A stretch of DNA of 64,000 nt from Deltaproteobacteria bacterium (GCA_029553375.1 JAKPCH010000059.1:34191-98190), one strand, 5' to 3'; numbered from the stretch's first letter, positions 27,026 through 37,723 are shown. Notes: a model not told the origin generated them from the letters alone. Numbers and translations: made by a program.

Positions 27026-28063
27026 ATGAAGGAACCGCTCTTGATGAACATAAAGAACACCGTCTATCTCGACGGACCCGACGCCCTCATGATCGTCGAC
27101 CGCCGCCGCCTCCCCGAGAAGGTGGTGGGGGTCTATCTGACGGATCACATCGAGGTGGCGAGGGCCATCGAGGAGATGATGGTCCAGGGGGCGGGCGATA
27201 TCGCCATCACCGCCGCCTACGGCCTCTACCTCGCCGCCCGGGACCGGGAGAACAGGGGTTACGAGGCCGATATGGCCTATCTCGAAGAGGCGGCCGCCCT
27301 CCTCAAGGCGACGCGCCCGACGGGCTTCCACCTCGCGGCCCTCGTGGATAGGATCCTGGCGCGGGTGCGGGAAACCCCCGAGAGGCCGCCGTCGGAGGTG
27401 ATCCTCGCCGCCGTGGAGCGGGCCGTCAAGAGGCAGGGGGAGATCTCGGAGGCGACGGGGAGGGAGGCCGCGTCCCTCGTCAAAGACGGGGACACGATCC
27501 TGACCCATTGTTTCGCCGGGGCGGGTCTCCTCCACCTCTTCGCCGAGGCCGCCAGGGGAGGCAAGACCCTCAAGGCCCTCTGCACGGAGACGAGACCCTA
27601 TCTCCAGGGGGCCCGGCTGACGGCCTGGTCCCTCTCGGAGATGGGGGTGGAGACGACCCTCATCACGGACAACATGGCCGCCTGGTTCATGGCCCGCCGG
27701 GAGGTGCAGGCCGTCTTCACGGCGGCGGACCGCATCGCCCTCGACGGGAGCGCCGCCAACAAGATCGGGACCCTCCAGCTCGCCGTCTGCGCGAACCACT
27801 TCGGGATCCCCTTTTACATCCTCGGCTACGGGGGGCCGGACCGCCATACCCCCCGGGGGACAGACATCCCCATCGAGGAGCGCCCCGCCGCCGAGGTCCT
27901 GACCTTCCAGGACGCGCCCATCACGGGCCCCTTGGTAAAGGCCCGCTACCCGGCCTTCGACGTCACCCCCCCGGGGCTCATCACGGCCGTCGTCACCATG
28001 CGGGGGGTCTTCCCGCCGGAGGCCATGGCCACCTTCCACGAAGGCCGCCAGGGGTCTCTCTGA
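27026..28063 (+). CDS. divergent MtnA/eIF2B-alpha-family isomerase-like protein
   Basis: THCFAGAGLLH, TETRPYLQGARLTAW, TAADRIALDGSAANKIGTLQ; catalytic Cys and Asp present, RGAPAIG motif replaced by QGAGDIA. Confidence 0.8.
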   Translation: MKEPLLMNIKNTVYLDGPDALMIVDRRRLPEKVVGVYLTDHIEVARAIEEMMVQGAGDIAITAAYGLYLAARDRENRGYEADMAYLEEAAALLKATRPTGFHLAALVDRILARVRETPERPPSEVILAAVERAVKRQGEISEATGREAASLVKDGDTILTHCFAGAGLLHLFAEAARGGKTLKALCTETRPYLQGARLTAWSLSEMGVETTLITDNMAAWFMARREVQAVFTAADRIALDGSAANKIGTLQLAVCANHFGIPFYILGYGGPDRHTPRGTDIPIEERPAAEVLTFQDAPITGPLVKARYPAFDVTPPGLITAVVTMRGVFPPEAMATFHEGRQGSL

Positions 28064-28078
28064 AGGGGTAACGAAAGG

Positions 28079-28111
28079 CCCCTCTCCCCCCGGTCTCCGG
28101 GGGGAGAGGGG
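28079..28111. terminator. bidirectional terminator-like hairpin between convergent genes
   Basis: Perfect 15-bp stem CCCCTCTCCCCCCGG-TCT-CCGGGGGGAGAGGGG. Confidence 0.6.
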
Positions 28112-28119
28112 GATACCGG

Positions 28120-28902
28120 TCACTTCACCTTACGGTTGAGGAAGTAGCCGTCGGGGTCGCACACCTCGCGCAGCAGGCGCAGGTCCTCGGCCGTCGGCTC
28201 GGCCATCTCCTTCAGGTCCGGGGAGACGAGGAGGTCGAAGCTCACCAGGTCCTGGATGTCCTTGGCCGTCTTGCCCGGCAGGACCTCGAGGAGGACCATC
28301 CGCTTCGTCTCCTCGTCGAAACCGAAGAGGGCCTGGTTGGTGATGACCCGGTAGGGTCCCTGACCCATGACCCCCGCCTTCTCGCGATAGTCGGGGGAGC
28401 CGTCGCCGTAGCCGATGCTCGTCAAGAACTCCACCTTCTCCACGAAACGCCGCTTCTCGAGGGCCATGATGATGATGGACCGCTCGCAGTTGGCCGCCAT
28501 GGCCCCGGCGCCGCCGCTCCCGGGGAAGCGGGTCTGGGGGCGGTCGTAGGTCCCCCCCTCGAAGGTGGAACAGACGTTCCCGTACATGTCGATCTGGGCC
28601 CCGCCGATGAAGGCGTAGTCGGAGTAACCCCGCTGGGTCAGTTCGAAGACGGCGCAGAGGCCCTTGAGGTAGCAGGCCTTGCGGCACGCCCTCGTGTCGC
28701 CCACGGAGAGGGGCATCCCCATCTCGAGGATGGGGCTCAGGGGACCCGACTCGAAGATCATGGCCAAGTTGGGGGCATGGGTCAACTGGGCGTGCATGGA
28801 GGCGATGATGGGCAGTCCCGTCCCGACGAAGACGATCTTTTCGTCCTCGAGGACGCGGGAACCCGTGTAGGCAATCATCTCAAAGGGTGTATATTCAGGC
28901 AT
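28120..28902 (-). CDS. CoA-transferase subunit B (family I, glutaconate CoA-transferase-like)
   Basis: LAMIFESGPLSPILEMGMPLSVGDTR; ESG around the predicted catalytic Glu; FIGGAQIDMYGNV. Confidence 0.85.
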   Translation of the reverse strand: MPEYTPFEMIAYTGSRVLEDEKIVFVGTGLPIIASMHAQLTHAPNLAMIFESGPLSPILEMGMPLSVGDTRACRKACYLKGLCAVFELTQRGYSDYAFIGGAQIDMYGNVCSTFEGGTYDRPQTRFPGSGGAGAMAANCERSIIIMALEKRRFVEKVEFLTSIGYGDGSPDYREKAGVMGQGPYRVITNQALFGFDEETKRMVLLEVLPGKTAKDIQDLVSFDLLVSPDLKEMAEPTAEDLRLLREVCDPDGYFLNRKVK

Positions 28903-28926
28903 GTGTCTTGACCTCCTTGTGCTTTT

Positions 28927-30000
28927 CTATGAAAGGATGATGGGCTGGCCGCCGTCCATGTCCTTGATCTTCCTCAGGGTCTTGTAGGGGAGACGGCCGA
29001 GGAAATCGTCGAAGGTGTCGCAGCCGAAGATGTACTCGTCGTAGTACCTCTTGAGGTTGTCCTTGTTGCCCGTCCGGCGGAACTCCTCGCAGAGGGAGCG
29101 GAACTTGAGGATGTGTTCCATGTCGAACCAGTAGAAACCGTAGGAGGCGCCGGGATAGGCGCCGAAGGGCTGTTCCACGAGGGCGTCCACGGCGGCGTAG
29201 GGGATCTCCGTGAGGTTCGGGTAGGTGCGGACGTTCTCGTTGGGGATGATCCGCTCCGTCGTGACGATGCTGTACGTGGCGGCCATGGTGATCTCGGGGC
29301 AGGTGCAGTGGGCCCCGAAGATGCGGCAGTTGCCGTACATGTCCGCCGCCGTCACGTGGACGATGGCCACGTCGGGGTGACAGGCCGGGACGAGATAGAC
29401 GTTCTTGCCGCTGAACGGGCAAACGACCATTTTTCCCCGGTTCACGAGCTCCATGTCCGAGCCGCCGTGGTCCCGCGTGGGGATGAAGGGGACGCCCATG
29501 GCCGCGGCCTTGAAGCGGGCGGACATGCCGTAGTTGGTGTAATCGTCCAGGCGGATCATCCCCCGGGAGGTGAGGTACCTCAAGAGGGGGGCGATACCGA
29601 TGACCTCGTAGCCCCACCAGGCCAGCTCCACCCTCTTGATGGAGACGTGGTCGGGGTCCAGGATCATGGCCCCCGCCAGGAGCTCCGCGCAGATGGAGTT
29701 GGACTGGAAGGAGAGGGTGAGGTCCTTCGCCCCCTTGCGGATGATCTCATGGACGATGGCCACGGGGACGCGGGTGTTCACGAAACCCCCGATCCCGATA
29801 TTGATACCGTCCTTGACGTACTTGGCGACGGCCTCTTTCAGGGTCGTGCGCTTGTCGTGCATACCCTTGCTCTTGGCCGACATGACCCTGCGGGCCTCTT
29901 CCGGGCTGGGCCCCCACCACTCGAAGGGTTCCTCCGCCAGGGCGGCGTCGTACTTCAGATTGGAAACCTTCTTGATCTTCGATGCCACTTTGTCGTTCAT
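28927..30000 (-). CDS. CoA-transferase subunit A
   Basis: TLKEAVAKYVKDGINIGIGGFVNTRVPVAIVHEIIRKGAKDLTLS; paired with subunit B. Confidence 0.85.
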   Translation of the reverse strand: MNDKVASKIKKVSNLKYDAALAEEPFEWWGPSPEEARRVMSAKSKGMHDKRTTLKEAVAKYVKDGINIGIGGFVNTRVPVAIVHEIIRKGAKDLTLSFQSNSICAELLAGAMILDPDHVSIKRVELAWWGYEVIGIAPLLRYLTSRGMIRLDDYTNYGMSARFKAAAMGVPFIPTRDHGGSDMELVNRGKMVVCPFSGKNVYLVPACHPDVAIVHVTAADMYGNCRIFGAHCTCPEITMAATYSIVTTERIIPNENVRTYPNLTEIPYAAVDALVEQPFGAYPGASYGFYWFDMEHILKFRSLCEEFRRTGNKDNLKRYYDEYIFGCDTFDDFLGRLPYKTLRKIKDMDGGQPIILS

Positions 30001-30060
30001 AACGGACTCTCTACCTCCACCTTGTTATTTTTGACCTTCCACCGCCCGGCGGCGGACGGC

Positions 30061-30097
30061 AAAAAAAGAGAGGCGCCGCCCCCCCGGGCGGCGCCTC
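30061..30097 (-). terminator. intrinsic terminator
   Basis: GAGGCGCCGCC...GGCGGCGCCTC 11-bp stem followed by T7 on the minus strand. Confidence 0.65.
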
Positions 30098-30209
30098 CAT
30101 AGGCGAAAAAAGGCAAAAAGTCAACGCCAAAGACGCAGAGGACCACATCAGGAGCCCCCGCGGGGCGCCTCTTTACGGATCTCGCGTCATTTAGGACCTT
30201 GCAAGCCTC

Positions 30210-30431
30210 TCACTGCAGGCGGTGGCTGTAGGCGTCCACGGCCAGGGAGGGGTTCTCGTGGAGGCAGAGCATGGACTGGGGGATGAGAAAACTCCTCATG
30301 TTGGCCGGGACGTAGATGAGGAACCAGGGGTCGCCTTCGGCGTACAGGCCTCTCCTGCCGATGATCTTGCCCACCTTCCCGTAGAAGGGATGCTTCGGGT
30401 GGTCCACCACCACCACGTCTCCCAGATCCAT
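30210..30431 (-). CDS. small hypothetical protein, possibly SH3/KOW-like
   Basis: 73 aa MDLGDVVVVDHPKHPFYGKVGKIIGRRG; GGAGG SD. Confidence 0.55.
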   Translation of the reverse strand: MDLGDVVVVDHPKHPFYGKVGKIIGRRGLYAEGDPWFLIYVPANMRSFLIPQSMLCLHENPSLAVDAYSHRLQ

Positions 30432-30449
30432 CGCCGTACCTCCTTTCCT

Positions 30450-30896
30450 TCATAAGGGTTGCAGGAGGCTGAAACCGGAGGCGGCCTCCCGCCTCCTAAG
30501 CGACCGGCTACCCGTGAGCTCCAACACAATGACCTCCAGGACGTGCCACGTCCTGACACCGGTGCGGCAGCAACCCGCCCGGGCCTCCCCTCCCCTGCCG
30601 AAGGCCCCGTGGAGGTGCAGGACCACCTCCCCTTTCTCGTCGGGGAAGACGGTACCCACGCCGACCATCTCGTGGACCCCCGCCAGGGCCGTCATCACGG
30701 GGACGACGGGCACGGTCCTATCCTCCTCCGGGCCGACGACGATGCGGCTCCCGTCGTCGGCACCCCCCAGGCAGAAGACGACGGCCGAGGTGACACCCCG
30801 CTGTCGGGCGAAGGCCTCGACGGTCTCGTGGAGGACCTCCCCGTCCTCGAGGCGGAGGATGAACACCCTCCCCAAGGACGCCTCGGCGTACCTCAT
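30450..30896 (-). CDS. PCC/DUF296-domain protein
   Basis: MRYAEASLGRVFILRLEDGEVLHETVEAFARQRGVTSAVVFCLGGADDG...EMVGVGTVFPDEKGEVVLHLHGAFGR. Confidence 0.8.
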   Translation of the reverse strand: MRYAEASLGRVFILRLEDGEVLHETVEAFARQRGVTSAVVFCLGGADDGSRIVVGPEEDRTVPVVPVMTALAGVHEMVGVGTVFPDEKGEVVLHLHGAFGRGGEARAGCCRTGVRTWHVLEVIVLELTGSRSLRRREAASGFSLLQPL

Positions 30897-31342
30897 CAGA
30901 GCCTCCTCAGCTCCACGGACCAGGAGGAGACCTTCGTCCCCCCCGAGGTGAGGGTCCCCCGGTTCCAGTAGAGGTCGTCATCGATGAGGCGGAAATACTC
31001 TCCCCCCCGCATCCTCCCGTCCTCGGTCTCGAAGAGGGAGATGACGGAGTCGTCCACGAGGACGAAGCATCCCTCCATCCGGCCGAGGGCGGGGTTGTAG
31101 GAACGCCAGGTCGTCACATCCGCCCCCTCCCCCAGGGGGGTCACCTCGTAGCGGTTGGTGAACTCGATGCCCTCGTCCCCCACGATCCTCATCGTCGCCT
31201 CGATGATCCAGAGGCCCTCCTGGTGAAAGACCCGGGTCTCCCCCTCCACGGGGTAGATCCTCGTCCGGGGGTCGATGTAGATCCCCGAGGCCCGCCAGTT
31301 CCACTCGTCGAGGAGGAAGGTGTGATAGATCGCCCTCGTCAT
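30896..31342 (-). CDS. hypothetical protein (lipocalin/DUF1579-like)
   Basis: 148 aa; IYPVEGETRVFHQEGLWIIEATM...; overlaps the next gene by 1 bp. Confidence 0.5.
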   Translation of the reverse strand: MTRAIYHTFLLDEWNWRASGIYIDPRTRIYPVEGETRVFHQEGLWIIEATMRIVGDEGIEFTNRYEVTPLGEGADVTTWRSYNPALGRMEGCFVLVDDSVISLFETEDGRMRGGEYFRLIDDDLYWNRGTLTSGGTKVSSWSVELRRL

Positions 31343-31386
31343 CTCTTCCCCCCTTTTATCACCCCCCGGGAGGCGGCGCCAGTCTT

Positions 31387-32025
31387 TTATCGTCCCTGTC
31401 CCGCGCCGAAGAGGGTCAAGAGTTCCCGGGGGTTATCCACCACGAGGTCGGGGCCCGCCGCCAGGAGGCGCTCCCGGGTGTGCCAACCCCACGTCGCCGC
31501 CACCGTGACCACGCCCGCCTCCTTCCCCTCCCGGATGTCGCCGGCGGTGTCGCCGATATAGTAGGTCTCCCCGGGGGGAAAGGCGAATCGTTTCCTGGCC
31601 CTGTCGATCTTTTCCCGCTTGCTGAAGGCGTCCTCCGAGCCGAGGATCGCCCGGAAGGAACCGTTCCAGGTGAAGCGGGCGATGATGCGCCCGATGGCCC
31701 GGGCGGAATTGGAAGAGATGATCAGCAGGGTGTGGTCGCGCCCGAGGGCCTCGACGACGGGTGATATCCCCGCCACGGCCTTCACGTCCCCGTAGTAGTT
31801 GACCCGCGCCGAGTATTCCTTCAGGGCGGCGGCGAAGGCGTCCAGGTCCACCCCCCTCTCCCGGAGGGCCTCGTAGAAGTTGCCCTCGAAGAGCTCGAGA
31901 TAGTCCTCCACCGTCACGACGATGGGCATGCCGACGCGCTTGAGGCACCACTCGACGGCCCGGGTGTAGATCTCCAGGGAATCCACGAGGACGCCGTCGA
32001 AATCGAAGAGGAGGAGCTTGCCCAC
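31387..32025 (-). CDS. HAD-superfamily phosphatase (phosphoglycolate phosphatase-like)
   Basis: LLFDFDGVLVDSLEIY...YYIGDTAGDIREGKEAG. Confidence 0.85.
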   Translation of the reverse strand: MGKLLLFDFDGVLVDSLEIYTRAVEWCLKRVGMPIVVTVEDYLELFEGNFYEALRERGVDLDAFAAALKEYSARVNYYGDVKAVAGISPVVEALGRDHTLLIISSNSARAIGRIIARFTWNGSFRAILGSEDAFSKREKIDRARKRFAFPPGETYYIGDTAGDIREGKEAGVVTVAATWGWHTRERLLAAGPDLVVDNPRELLTLFGAGQGR

Positions 32026-32035
32026 GGCCCGGTCT

Positions 32036-33070
32036 TCAGAGGCGGCGGAGGTTCTCCCCTAAGGGGGGGGAGACGATCCCGTCCTCGGTGATGATGGCAC
32101 TGACGAGATCGGCCGGCGTGACGTCGAAGGCGGGGTTGAAGCAGGGGAAGCCCTCGGGTGCCCAGCGGAGGCCGCCGAACCCCCTGACCTCCTCGGCGTC
32201 CCGTTCCTCGATGGGGATGGCCGTGCCGTCGGGAAGGGAAAGATCGATGGTGGAGCGGGGGGCGGCGATGTAGAGGGGTATCCCGTGGTGGCGGGCGAGG
32301 ACGGCCAGGGAGTAGGTGCCGATCTTGTTCGCCGTGTCACCGTTGGCGGCGACACGGTCCGCCCCGGTGACGACCTTCCGGACCCGACCCAACTTCATCA
32401 GCCAGCCCGCCATGTTGTCCGTGACGAGGCAGGCCTCGATCCCCTCCCTCGCCAGTTCCCACGCCGTCAGGCGCGCCCCCTGGAGGACGGGCCGGGTCTC
32501 GTCCACGTAGACGACGAACCTCTTGCCCTCCTCCCGGGCCGCCCTCAGGACCCCCAGGGCCGTGCCGTAACCCGCCGTGGCCAGGGCACCGGCGTTGCAG
32601 TGGGTGAGGACGGCGTCGCCGTCGTCGATGAGGGTCCGGCCGTGGAGGCCGATGCGGCGGTTGACCTCGATGTCCTCCTCGAGGATCGAGAGGGCCTCCG
32701 CTAGGAGGAGATCCCCCGCCCGCGCCGGGTCCGGCGGCAGGGTCGCAAGGCGCCGTTTCATCCGCTCGATGGCCCAGAAGAGGTTCCTCGCCGTGGGCCT
32801 CGTCCGGGCGAAGTCGTCGCAGATCCGCAGGGTCTCGAGGCGGAATTCCTCCCATGAACTGTTCCCGAACGACCTGGCCCCGAGGGCGATGCCCAGGGCG
32901 GCGGCCACGCCGATGGCGGGGGCCCCCCGAACGGTGAGATCGGAGATGGCCGCCATGACCCGGCGGTAATCGTCGCAGCGGACGTAGCGTTCCTCGCCGG
33001 GGAGGGCCCGCTGGTCCACCATGACGACGGCCTCGTTCTCCCAGAAGACGGTGCGGATCGGTGCCGTCAC
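32036..33070 (-). CDS. mtnA: S-methyl-5-thioribose-1-phosphate isomerase
   Basis: TVRGAPAIGVAAALG, VLTHCNAGALATAGYGTALG, VVTGADRVAANGDTANKIGTY. Confidence 0.92.
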   Translation of the reverse strand: MTAPIRTVFWENEAVVMVDQRALPGEERYVRCDDYRRVMAAISDLTVRGAPAIGVAAALGIALGARSFGNSSWEEFRLETLRICDDFARTRPTARNLFWAIERMKRRLATLPPDPARAGDLLLAEALSILEEDIEVNRRIGLHGRTLIDDGDAVLTHCNAGALATAGYGTALGVLRAAREEGKRFVVYVDETRPVLQGARLTAWELAREGIEACLVTDNMAGWLMKLGRVRKVVTGADRVAANGDTANKIGTYSLAVLARHHGIPLYIAAPRSTIDLSLPDGTAIPIEERDAEEVRGFGGLRWAPEGFPCFNPAFDVTPADLVSAIITEDGIVSPPLGENLRRL

Positions 33071-33078
33071 GTTTTCTC

Positions 33079-34512
33079 CTAAGGGGCCAGCATCCTCTTC
33101 AGGAGGTCGTTGAGGAGGCGGGGGTTGGCCTTGCCGCCCGTGGCCTTCATGGCCTGGCCGACGAAGAACCCGAAGACCTTCTCCTTGCCCGCCCGGTACT
33201 GGGCCACCTGGGCGGGATTGGCGGCGAGGATCTCCTCGATGACGGCCTTCAGGGCCCCCTCGTCGGTGATCTGGACGAGGCCCCGCTCGGCGATGATCTC
33301 CTCCGGTTCCTTCCCCGCGGCGTACATCTCCTGGAGGAGCTCCTTGGCGATCTTGCCGCTGATGGTCCCGTCCTCGATGAGGCGGATCATCCGCGCCAGG
33401 GAGGCGGCCCCGACGGGGCAGGCGTCGAAGGTCTTACCCTCCTCGTTGAGGAGTTTCAGGAGATCCCCCATGACCCAGTTGGCGGCGATCTTGGGGGCGC
33501 CGCAGAGGCGGGCCGCCTCCTCGTAATAGTCGGCCAGGGCCCGGCTCGACGTCAAGACGCCGGCGTCGTAGGCGGGGAGGCCGTATTCCTTCTGGAGGCG
33601 CTCCCTCCTGGCCATGGGCAGCTCGGGGAGGGTCTTGCGTATCTCCTCGATCCAGGTCTCGTCGATATGGACGGTCACCAGGTCGGGGTCGGGGAAGTAA
33701 CGGTAATCGTGGGCCTCCTCCTTGCCCCGCATGGGGTTGGTCACTCCCTGGCTGTCGTCCCACAGGCGGGTCTCCTGGACGATCTCCCCGCCGCCCTCCA
33801 GGATGTACTCCTGGCGCTTGATCTCGTACTCCAGGGCCCGCTGGACGTTGCGGAAGGAGTTCATGTTCTTGAGCTCCGTCCGCGTGCCGAAGGCCTCCTG
33901 ACCCTTCGGCCTCAGGGAGACGTTGGCGTCGCAGCGGAAGCTCCCCTCCTCCATGTTCCCGTCGCAGATCCCCAGGTAAACGAGGATCTCGTGGAGGGCC
34001 CGCAGGTACGCCGCCGCCTCCTCGGCGCTGTGGATGTCCGGTTCGCTGACGATCTCGATGAGGGGGACGCCCGTGCGGTTGAGATCGACGTAGCTGTAGG
34101 GGTTATGCTCGTCGTGGATGAGCTTCCCCGCGTCCTCCTCCATGTGGATCCTCGTGATGCCGATCCTCTTCTTCCCCGCCGCCGTCTCGACGATGAGGTG
34201 ACCGTCCTCGGCCAGGGGCAGGGCGTACTGGGAGATCTGGTAGCCCTTGGGGAGGTCGGGGTAGAAGTAGTTCTTCCGGGCGAAGCGGTTGTAGGTGTTG
34301 ATGCGGCAATTGGTGGCCAGGGCCATCTTGACGGCGAACTCCACCACCTTCCTGTTAAGGACGGGCAGGACCCCCGGCATCCCCAGGCAGACGGGGCAGG
34401 TGTTGGTGTTGGGGGGGGCGCCGAAGGCGGTGGAACAGGCGCAGAAGATCTTGGAGGACGTCAGGAGCTGGGCGTGGACCTCCAGGCCGATGACGGGTTC
34501 GTATTCCATCAC
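33079..34512 (-). CDS. gatB: Asp-tRNA(Asn)/Glu-tRNA(Gln) amidotransferase subunit B
   Basis: [44 protein letters not shown]. Confidence 0.95.
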   Translation of the reverse strand: MMEYEPVIGLEVHAQLLTSSKIFCACSTAFGAPPNTNTCPVCLGMPGVLPVLNRKVVEFAVKMALATNCRINTYNRFARKNYFYPDLPKGYQISQYALPLAEDGHLIVETAAGKKRIGITRIHMEEDAGKLIHDEHNPYSYVDLNRTGVPLIEIVSEPDIHSAEEAAAYLRALHEILVYLGICDGNMEEGSFRCDANVSLRPKGQEAFGTRTELKNMNSFRNVQRALEYEIKRQEYILEGGGEIVQETRLWDDSQGVTNPMRGKEEAHDYRYFPDPDLVTVHIDETWIEEIRKTLPELPMARRERLQKEYGLPAYDAGVLTSSRALADYYEEAARLCGAPKIAANWVMGDLLKLLNEEGKTFDACPVGAASLARMIRLIEDGTISGKIAKELLQEMYAAGKEPEEIIAERGLVQITDEGALKAVIEEILAANPAQVAQYRAGKEKVFGFFVGQAMKATGGKANPRLLNDLLKRMLAP

Positions 34513-35966
34513 AGTCTCGGTCTCCTTACCTCGCGGGGCATGAGGGTCGAAAGGGCCGACCCGATCTGGATGAGCCTCCCCTCCTCGAAATGGGGGGCCA
34601 GGAACTGGACGCCGACGGGCAGCCCCTCGCCGGTGAAGCCGCAGGGGACGGAGATGCCCGGGATGCCCGCCAGGTTGGCCGAGATGGTGAAGATGTCGGA
34701 GAGGTACATCTGTATGGGGTCGTCGAGCTTTTCCCCGAGGCGGAAGGCCGCCGTGGGTGTCGTCGGGGTGAGGATCACGTCGCAGAGGGCGAAGACCCGG
34801 TCGAAATCCTCCCGGATGAGGGCCCGGACCTGGGAGGCCTTCTTGTAGTAGGCCTCGTAGTAGCCCGAGGAGAGGACGTAGGTGCCGATGATGATGCGAC
34901 GCTTCACCTCGGCCCCGAACCCGGCGGAACGGGTCTTCTTATACATCTCCAAAAGATCCCGGGGATCCTCGGCGCGGAAACCGTAACGGACGCCGTCGTA
35001 CCGCGCCAGGTTCGAGCTGGCCTCGGCGGGGGCGATGATGTAGTAGACGGCCACGCAGTACTTCGTGTGGGGGAGGGAGACCTCGATCAGCTTCGCCCCG
35101 CTCCCCTCCAGGGCCCGCGCGGCCCCCTCCACGGCCGCCCTCACCTCGGGGTCTATCCCCTCCATGAAGTACTCCCGGGGGATACCGATCTTCCAGCCCT
35201 CCACGGACCGGTCGAGAAAGGCCCGGTAGTCCGGGATCTCCACGGGCACGGAGGTCGATTCCCGGGGATCGTGCCCGGCGATGACGTTCATGAGGATGGC
35301 GCAGTCCCGAACGTCCTTCGTGAAGGGCCCGATCTGATCCAGGGACGAGGCGAAGGCCACGAGGCCGAACCGGGACACGCGGCCGTAAGTCGGTTTCATG
35401 CCGACGACGCCGCAGAGGGCGGCTGGCTGCCTGATGGAGCCCCCCGTGTCGGAGCCGATGGCGGCGGCGCACTCGTCGGCGGCCACGGCGGCGGCGGATC
35501 CGCCGCTCGATCCCCCCGGTATCCGCTCGAGGTCCCAGGGGTTGCGGGTGACGCCGAAGTAGGACGTCTCCGTCGAAGAGCCCATGGCGAATTCGTCCAT
35601 GTTCGTCTTACCCGTGAAAACGGCCCCCGCGGCCCTAAGCCTCGCCACGACCGTGGCGTCGTAGGGGGGGCGGAAGTTCTCCAGGATGCGGGAGGCGCAG
35701 GTGGTGGGGAAGCCCCGGGTGCAGCAGATGTCCTTGAGGGCGATGGGGACCCCCGTCAGGGGCCCGATGCGCCCCTCCCTGATGGACCGGTCCGCCTCCT
35801 CGGCCTGGGCGTAGGCCGTCTCCTTCATGAGGGAGATGTAGGCGTGGACCCGGTCTTCCACGGCCTCGATGCGCCGGTAATAGGCGTCGAGGACCTCGCG
35901 GGCCGTCGTCTCGCCGGAGACGAGCTTCTCGTGGAGCTCGTGGACCGTCAGTTCGTAAAGTTCCAT
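34509..35966 (-). CDS. gatA: Asp-tRNA(Asn)/Glu-tRNA(Gln) amidotransferase subunit A
   Basis: [14 protein letters not shown]...[33 protein letters not shown]. Confidence 0.95.
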   Translation of the reverse strand: MELYELTVHELHEKLVSGETTAREVLDAYYRRIEAVEDRVHAYISLMKETAYAQAEEADRSIREGRIGPLTGVPIALKDICCTRGFPTTCASRILENFRPPYDATVVARLRAAGAVFTGKTNMDEFAMGSSTETSYFGVTRNPWDLERIPGGSSGGSAAAVAADECAAAIGSDTGGSIRQPAALCGVVGMKPTYGRVSRFGLVAFASSLDQIGPFTKDVRDCAILMNVIAGHDPRESTSVPVEIPDYRAFLDRSVEGWKIGIPREYFMEGIDPEVRAAVEGAARALEGSGAKLIEVSLPHTKYCVAVYYIIAPAEASSNLARYDGVRYGFRAEDPRDLLEMYKKTRSAGFGAEVKRRIIIGTYVLSSGYYEAYYKKASQVRALIREDFDRVFALCDVILTPTTPTAAFRLGEKLDDPIQMYLSDIFTISANLAGIPGISVPCGFTGEGLPVGVQFLAPHFEEGRLIQIGSALSTLMPREVRRPRL

Positions 35967-35976
35967 GACAACCCCG

Positions 35977-36264
35977 TCACTCGATCACCCGCGGGACGCG
36001 GAAGAACTGTCCCCGGGGATCCGGGGCGTTGGCCAGGGACTCCCCCTCCCCGAGGGACGGTTTGACCTCGTCGTCCCGGAAGGCGTTGTAGAGGACCGTG
36101 GCGTGGGTCATGGGCTCCACGCCCTTCGTGTCCAGGGCGTTGAGCATCTCCATGTACATGAGGATGTCGTTGAGCTGGATGGTGAACTTACCGATCTGAT
36201 CCTCGGGGAACTCGAGGCGCGCCAGGTGGGCGACGTGCCGGACCTCTTCCTGGGTAATCTTCAA
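35977..36264 (-). CDS. gatC: Asp-tRNA(Asn)/Glu-tRNA(Gln) amidotransferase subunit C
   Basis: [54 protein letters not shown]. Confidence 0.92.
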   Translation of the reverse strand: MKITQEEVRHVAHLARLEFPEDQIGKFTIQLNDILMYMEMLNALDTKGVEPMTHATVLYNAFRDDEVKPSLGEGESLANAPDPRGQFFRVPRVIE

Positions 36265-36275
36265 ATCCTCACCTC

Positions 36276-37331
36276 CTAAAAGACCCGCCAGAGGGGCGTG
36301 ATCTCCTCCCGGACCCGCCGGATGACGGCCTCCTTCTCCCCCGCCGCCTCCCCTTCCAGGCGGGCGATCTCGGCGGACGGAAAGGTCTGGAGGCCCGCCA
36401 TCTCCCTCAGGACCGCCCGGACCGACGAGGTGACGCCCCCCTTGTGGTAGCCGCCCTCGAGGACGCCCACGAGGCGCCCCCGGCAGGAAGCGTCGGCGAT
36501 GTCGAGGAGGATGCGCGTCATGGCCGCGTAACCGTCCTCCGTGACCCGCATGTCCCCCAGGGGATCCATGTGATAGCTGTCGAACCCGGCGGAGAGGAGG
36601 ATCAACTCCGGCCGGAAGGACAGGGCCACGGGCTTGAGGAGACCGGTGAAGGCCCTCACGTACACGGCGTCGTCGCTCCTCGCCTTGAGGGGCACGTTGA
36701 TGGTGTAACCCTTGCCCTCGCCCGACCCGAGCTCCCTCACCCCCCCCGTGCCGGGGTAGGCCGGGTACTGGTGCACAGAGAAATACAGGACCCTGTTGTC
36801 GCCGTAGAAGATTTCCTGGGTGCCGTCGCCGTGGTGGAGATCCCAGTCGACGATGAGGATCCTCTTCAGGCCGTGCCTGGACAGGGCGTAACGGGCGGCG
36901 ATGGCGATATTGTTGAAGATGCAGAAGCCGGCGGCGCGGTGGCGGCTCGCGTGGTGTCCCGGGGGACGGACCAGGGCCATGGCGTTGTCCACCTCCGCCG
37001 CCATCACGGCGTCCAGGGCGTTCAGGAGACCGCCCACGGCCAGTTTCGCCGTGTCGTAGGACTCGGGGGTGGTCTGGGTATCCGGGTCGAGGGAATAGTA
37101 GTTCATCTTCGCCGTGGAGGCGATGAAGTCGATGTAGGTACGGTCATGGACGAGGGCGATCTCGTCGTGGTCGGCGTGGCGCGCCGGCAGGGGGACGAAC
37201 CGCCCCTTCATGTCGGGGCCGTCCAGCATGGCGTAGATGGCCTCGAGACGCTCGGGGGACTCGGGGTGGTAAAACCCCTCCCCGTGGCGCAGGTATCTAT
37301 CGTCCCTGACGATGCCCGTCCTTCTTTCCAT
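36276..37331 (-). CDS. histone deacetylase-family / acetylpolyamine amidohydrolase-like protein
   Basis: [30 protein letters not shown]...[17 protein letters not shown]...[14 protein letters not shown]. Confidence 0.9.
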   Translation of the reverse strand: MERRTGIVRDDRYLRHGEGFYHPESPERLEAIYAMLDGPDMKGRFVPLPARHADHDEIALVHDRTYIDFIASTAKMNYYSLDPDTQTTPESYDTAKLAVGGLLNALDAVMAAEVDNAMALVRPPGHHASRHRAAGFCIFNNIAIAARYALSRHGLKRILIVDWDLHHGDGTQEIFYGDNRVLYFSVHQYPAYPGTGGVRELGSGEGKGYTINVPLKARSDDAVYVRAFTGLLKPVALSFRPELILLSAGFDSYHMDPLGDMRVTEDGYAAMTRILLDIADASCRGRLVGVLEGGYHKGGVTSSVRAVLREMAGLQTFPSAEIARLEGEAAGEKEAVIRRVREEITPLWRVF

Positions 37332-37412
37332 TTCCGCCTCCCTCGCGACGACGTGGAGGCTTCTACCACAAAAGGAGGCGCCGATGCAAAGGGAAAGGGC
37401 CCGCGAATTTTG

Positions 37413-37440
37413 TTGACACCCCCTTGGGGCTCCATATAAG
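37413..37440 (+). promoter_or_regulatory. promoter of the tat operon
   Basis: TTGACA-N16-TATAAG. Confidence 0.6.
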
Positions 37441-37474
37441 ATTCCGCCCTGATTCTTTTGGAGACATTCGGACC

Positions 37475-37723
37475 ATGTTCGGTATCGGCCTTCCGGAATT
37501 GATCGTCATCGCCATCGTGGCCCTCTTGGTCGTGGGACCCAAGAGGCTCCCGGACCTGGCCAAGTCCCTAGGCCAGGGGCTGAGCGAGTTTCGCCGGGCC
37601 GCCGACGGGTTGACGACGTCCGTGAAGGAGACCCTCAAGGAGGAGGACGGGGAAGAGACGGGGAAAGAGGGGAAAGAAGGGAAGACCGCCCCGGCGGCGG
37701 ACGACGCCCCCCCCAAGACCTGA
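37475..37723 (+). CDS. tatA: twin-arginine translocase TatA/TatE-type subunit
   Basis: [42 protein letters not shown]. Confidence 0.9.
   Translation: MFGIGLPELIVIAIVALLVVGPKRLPDLAKSLGQGLSEFRRAADGLTTSVKETLKEEDGEETGKEGKEGKTAPAADDAPPKT

Noticed and set aside
28079-28111. 15-bp perfect hairpin as a novel element
   Set aside because: Lies between convergent stop codons; most simply a bidirectional terminator.
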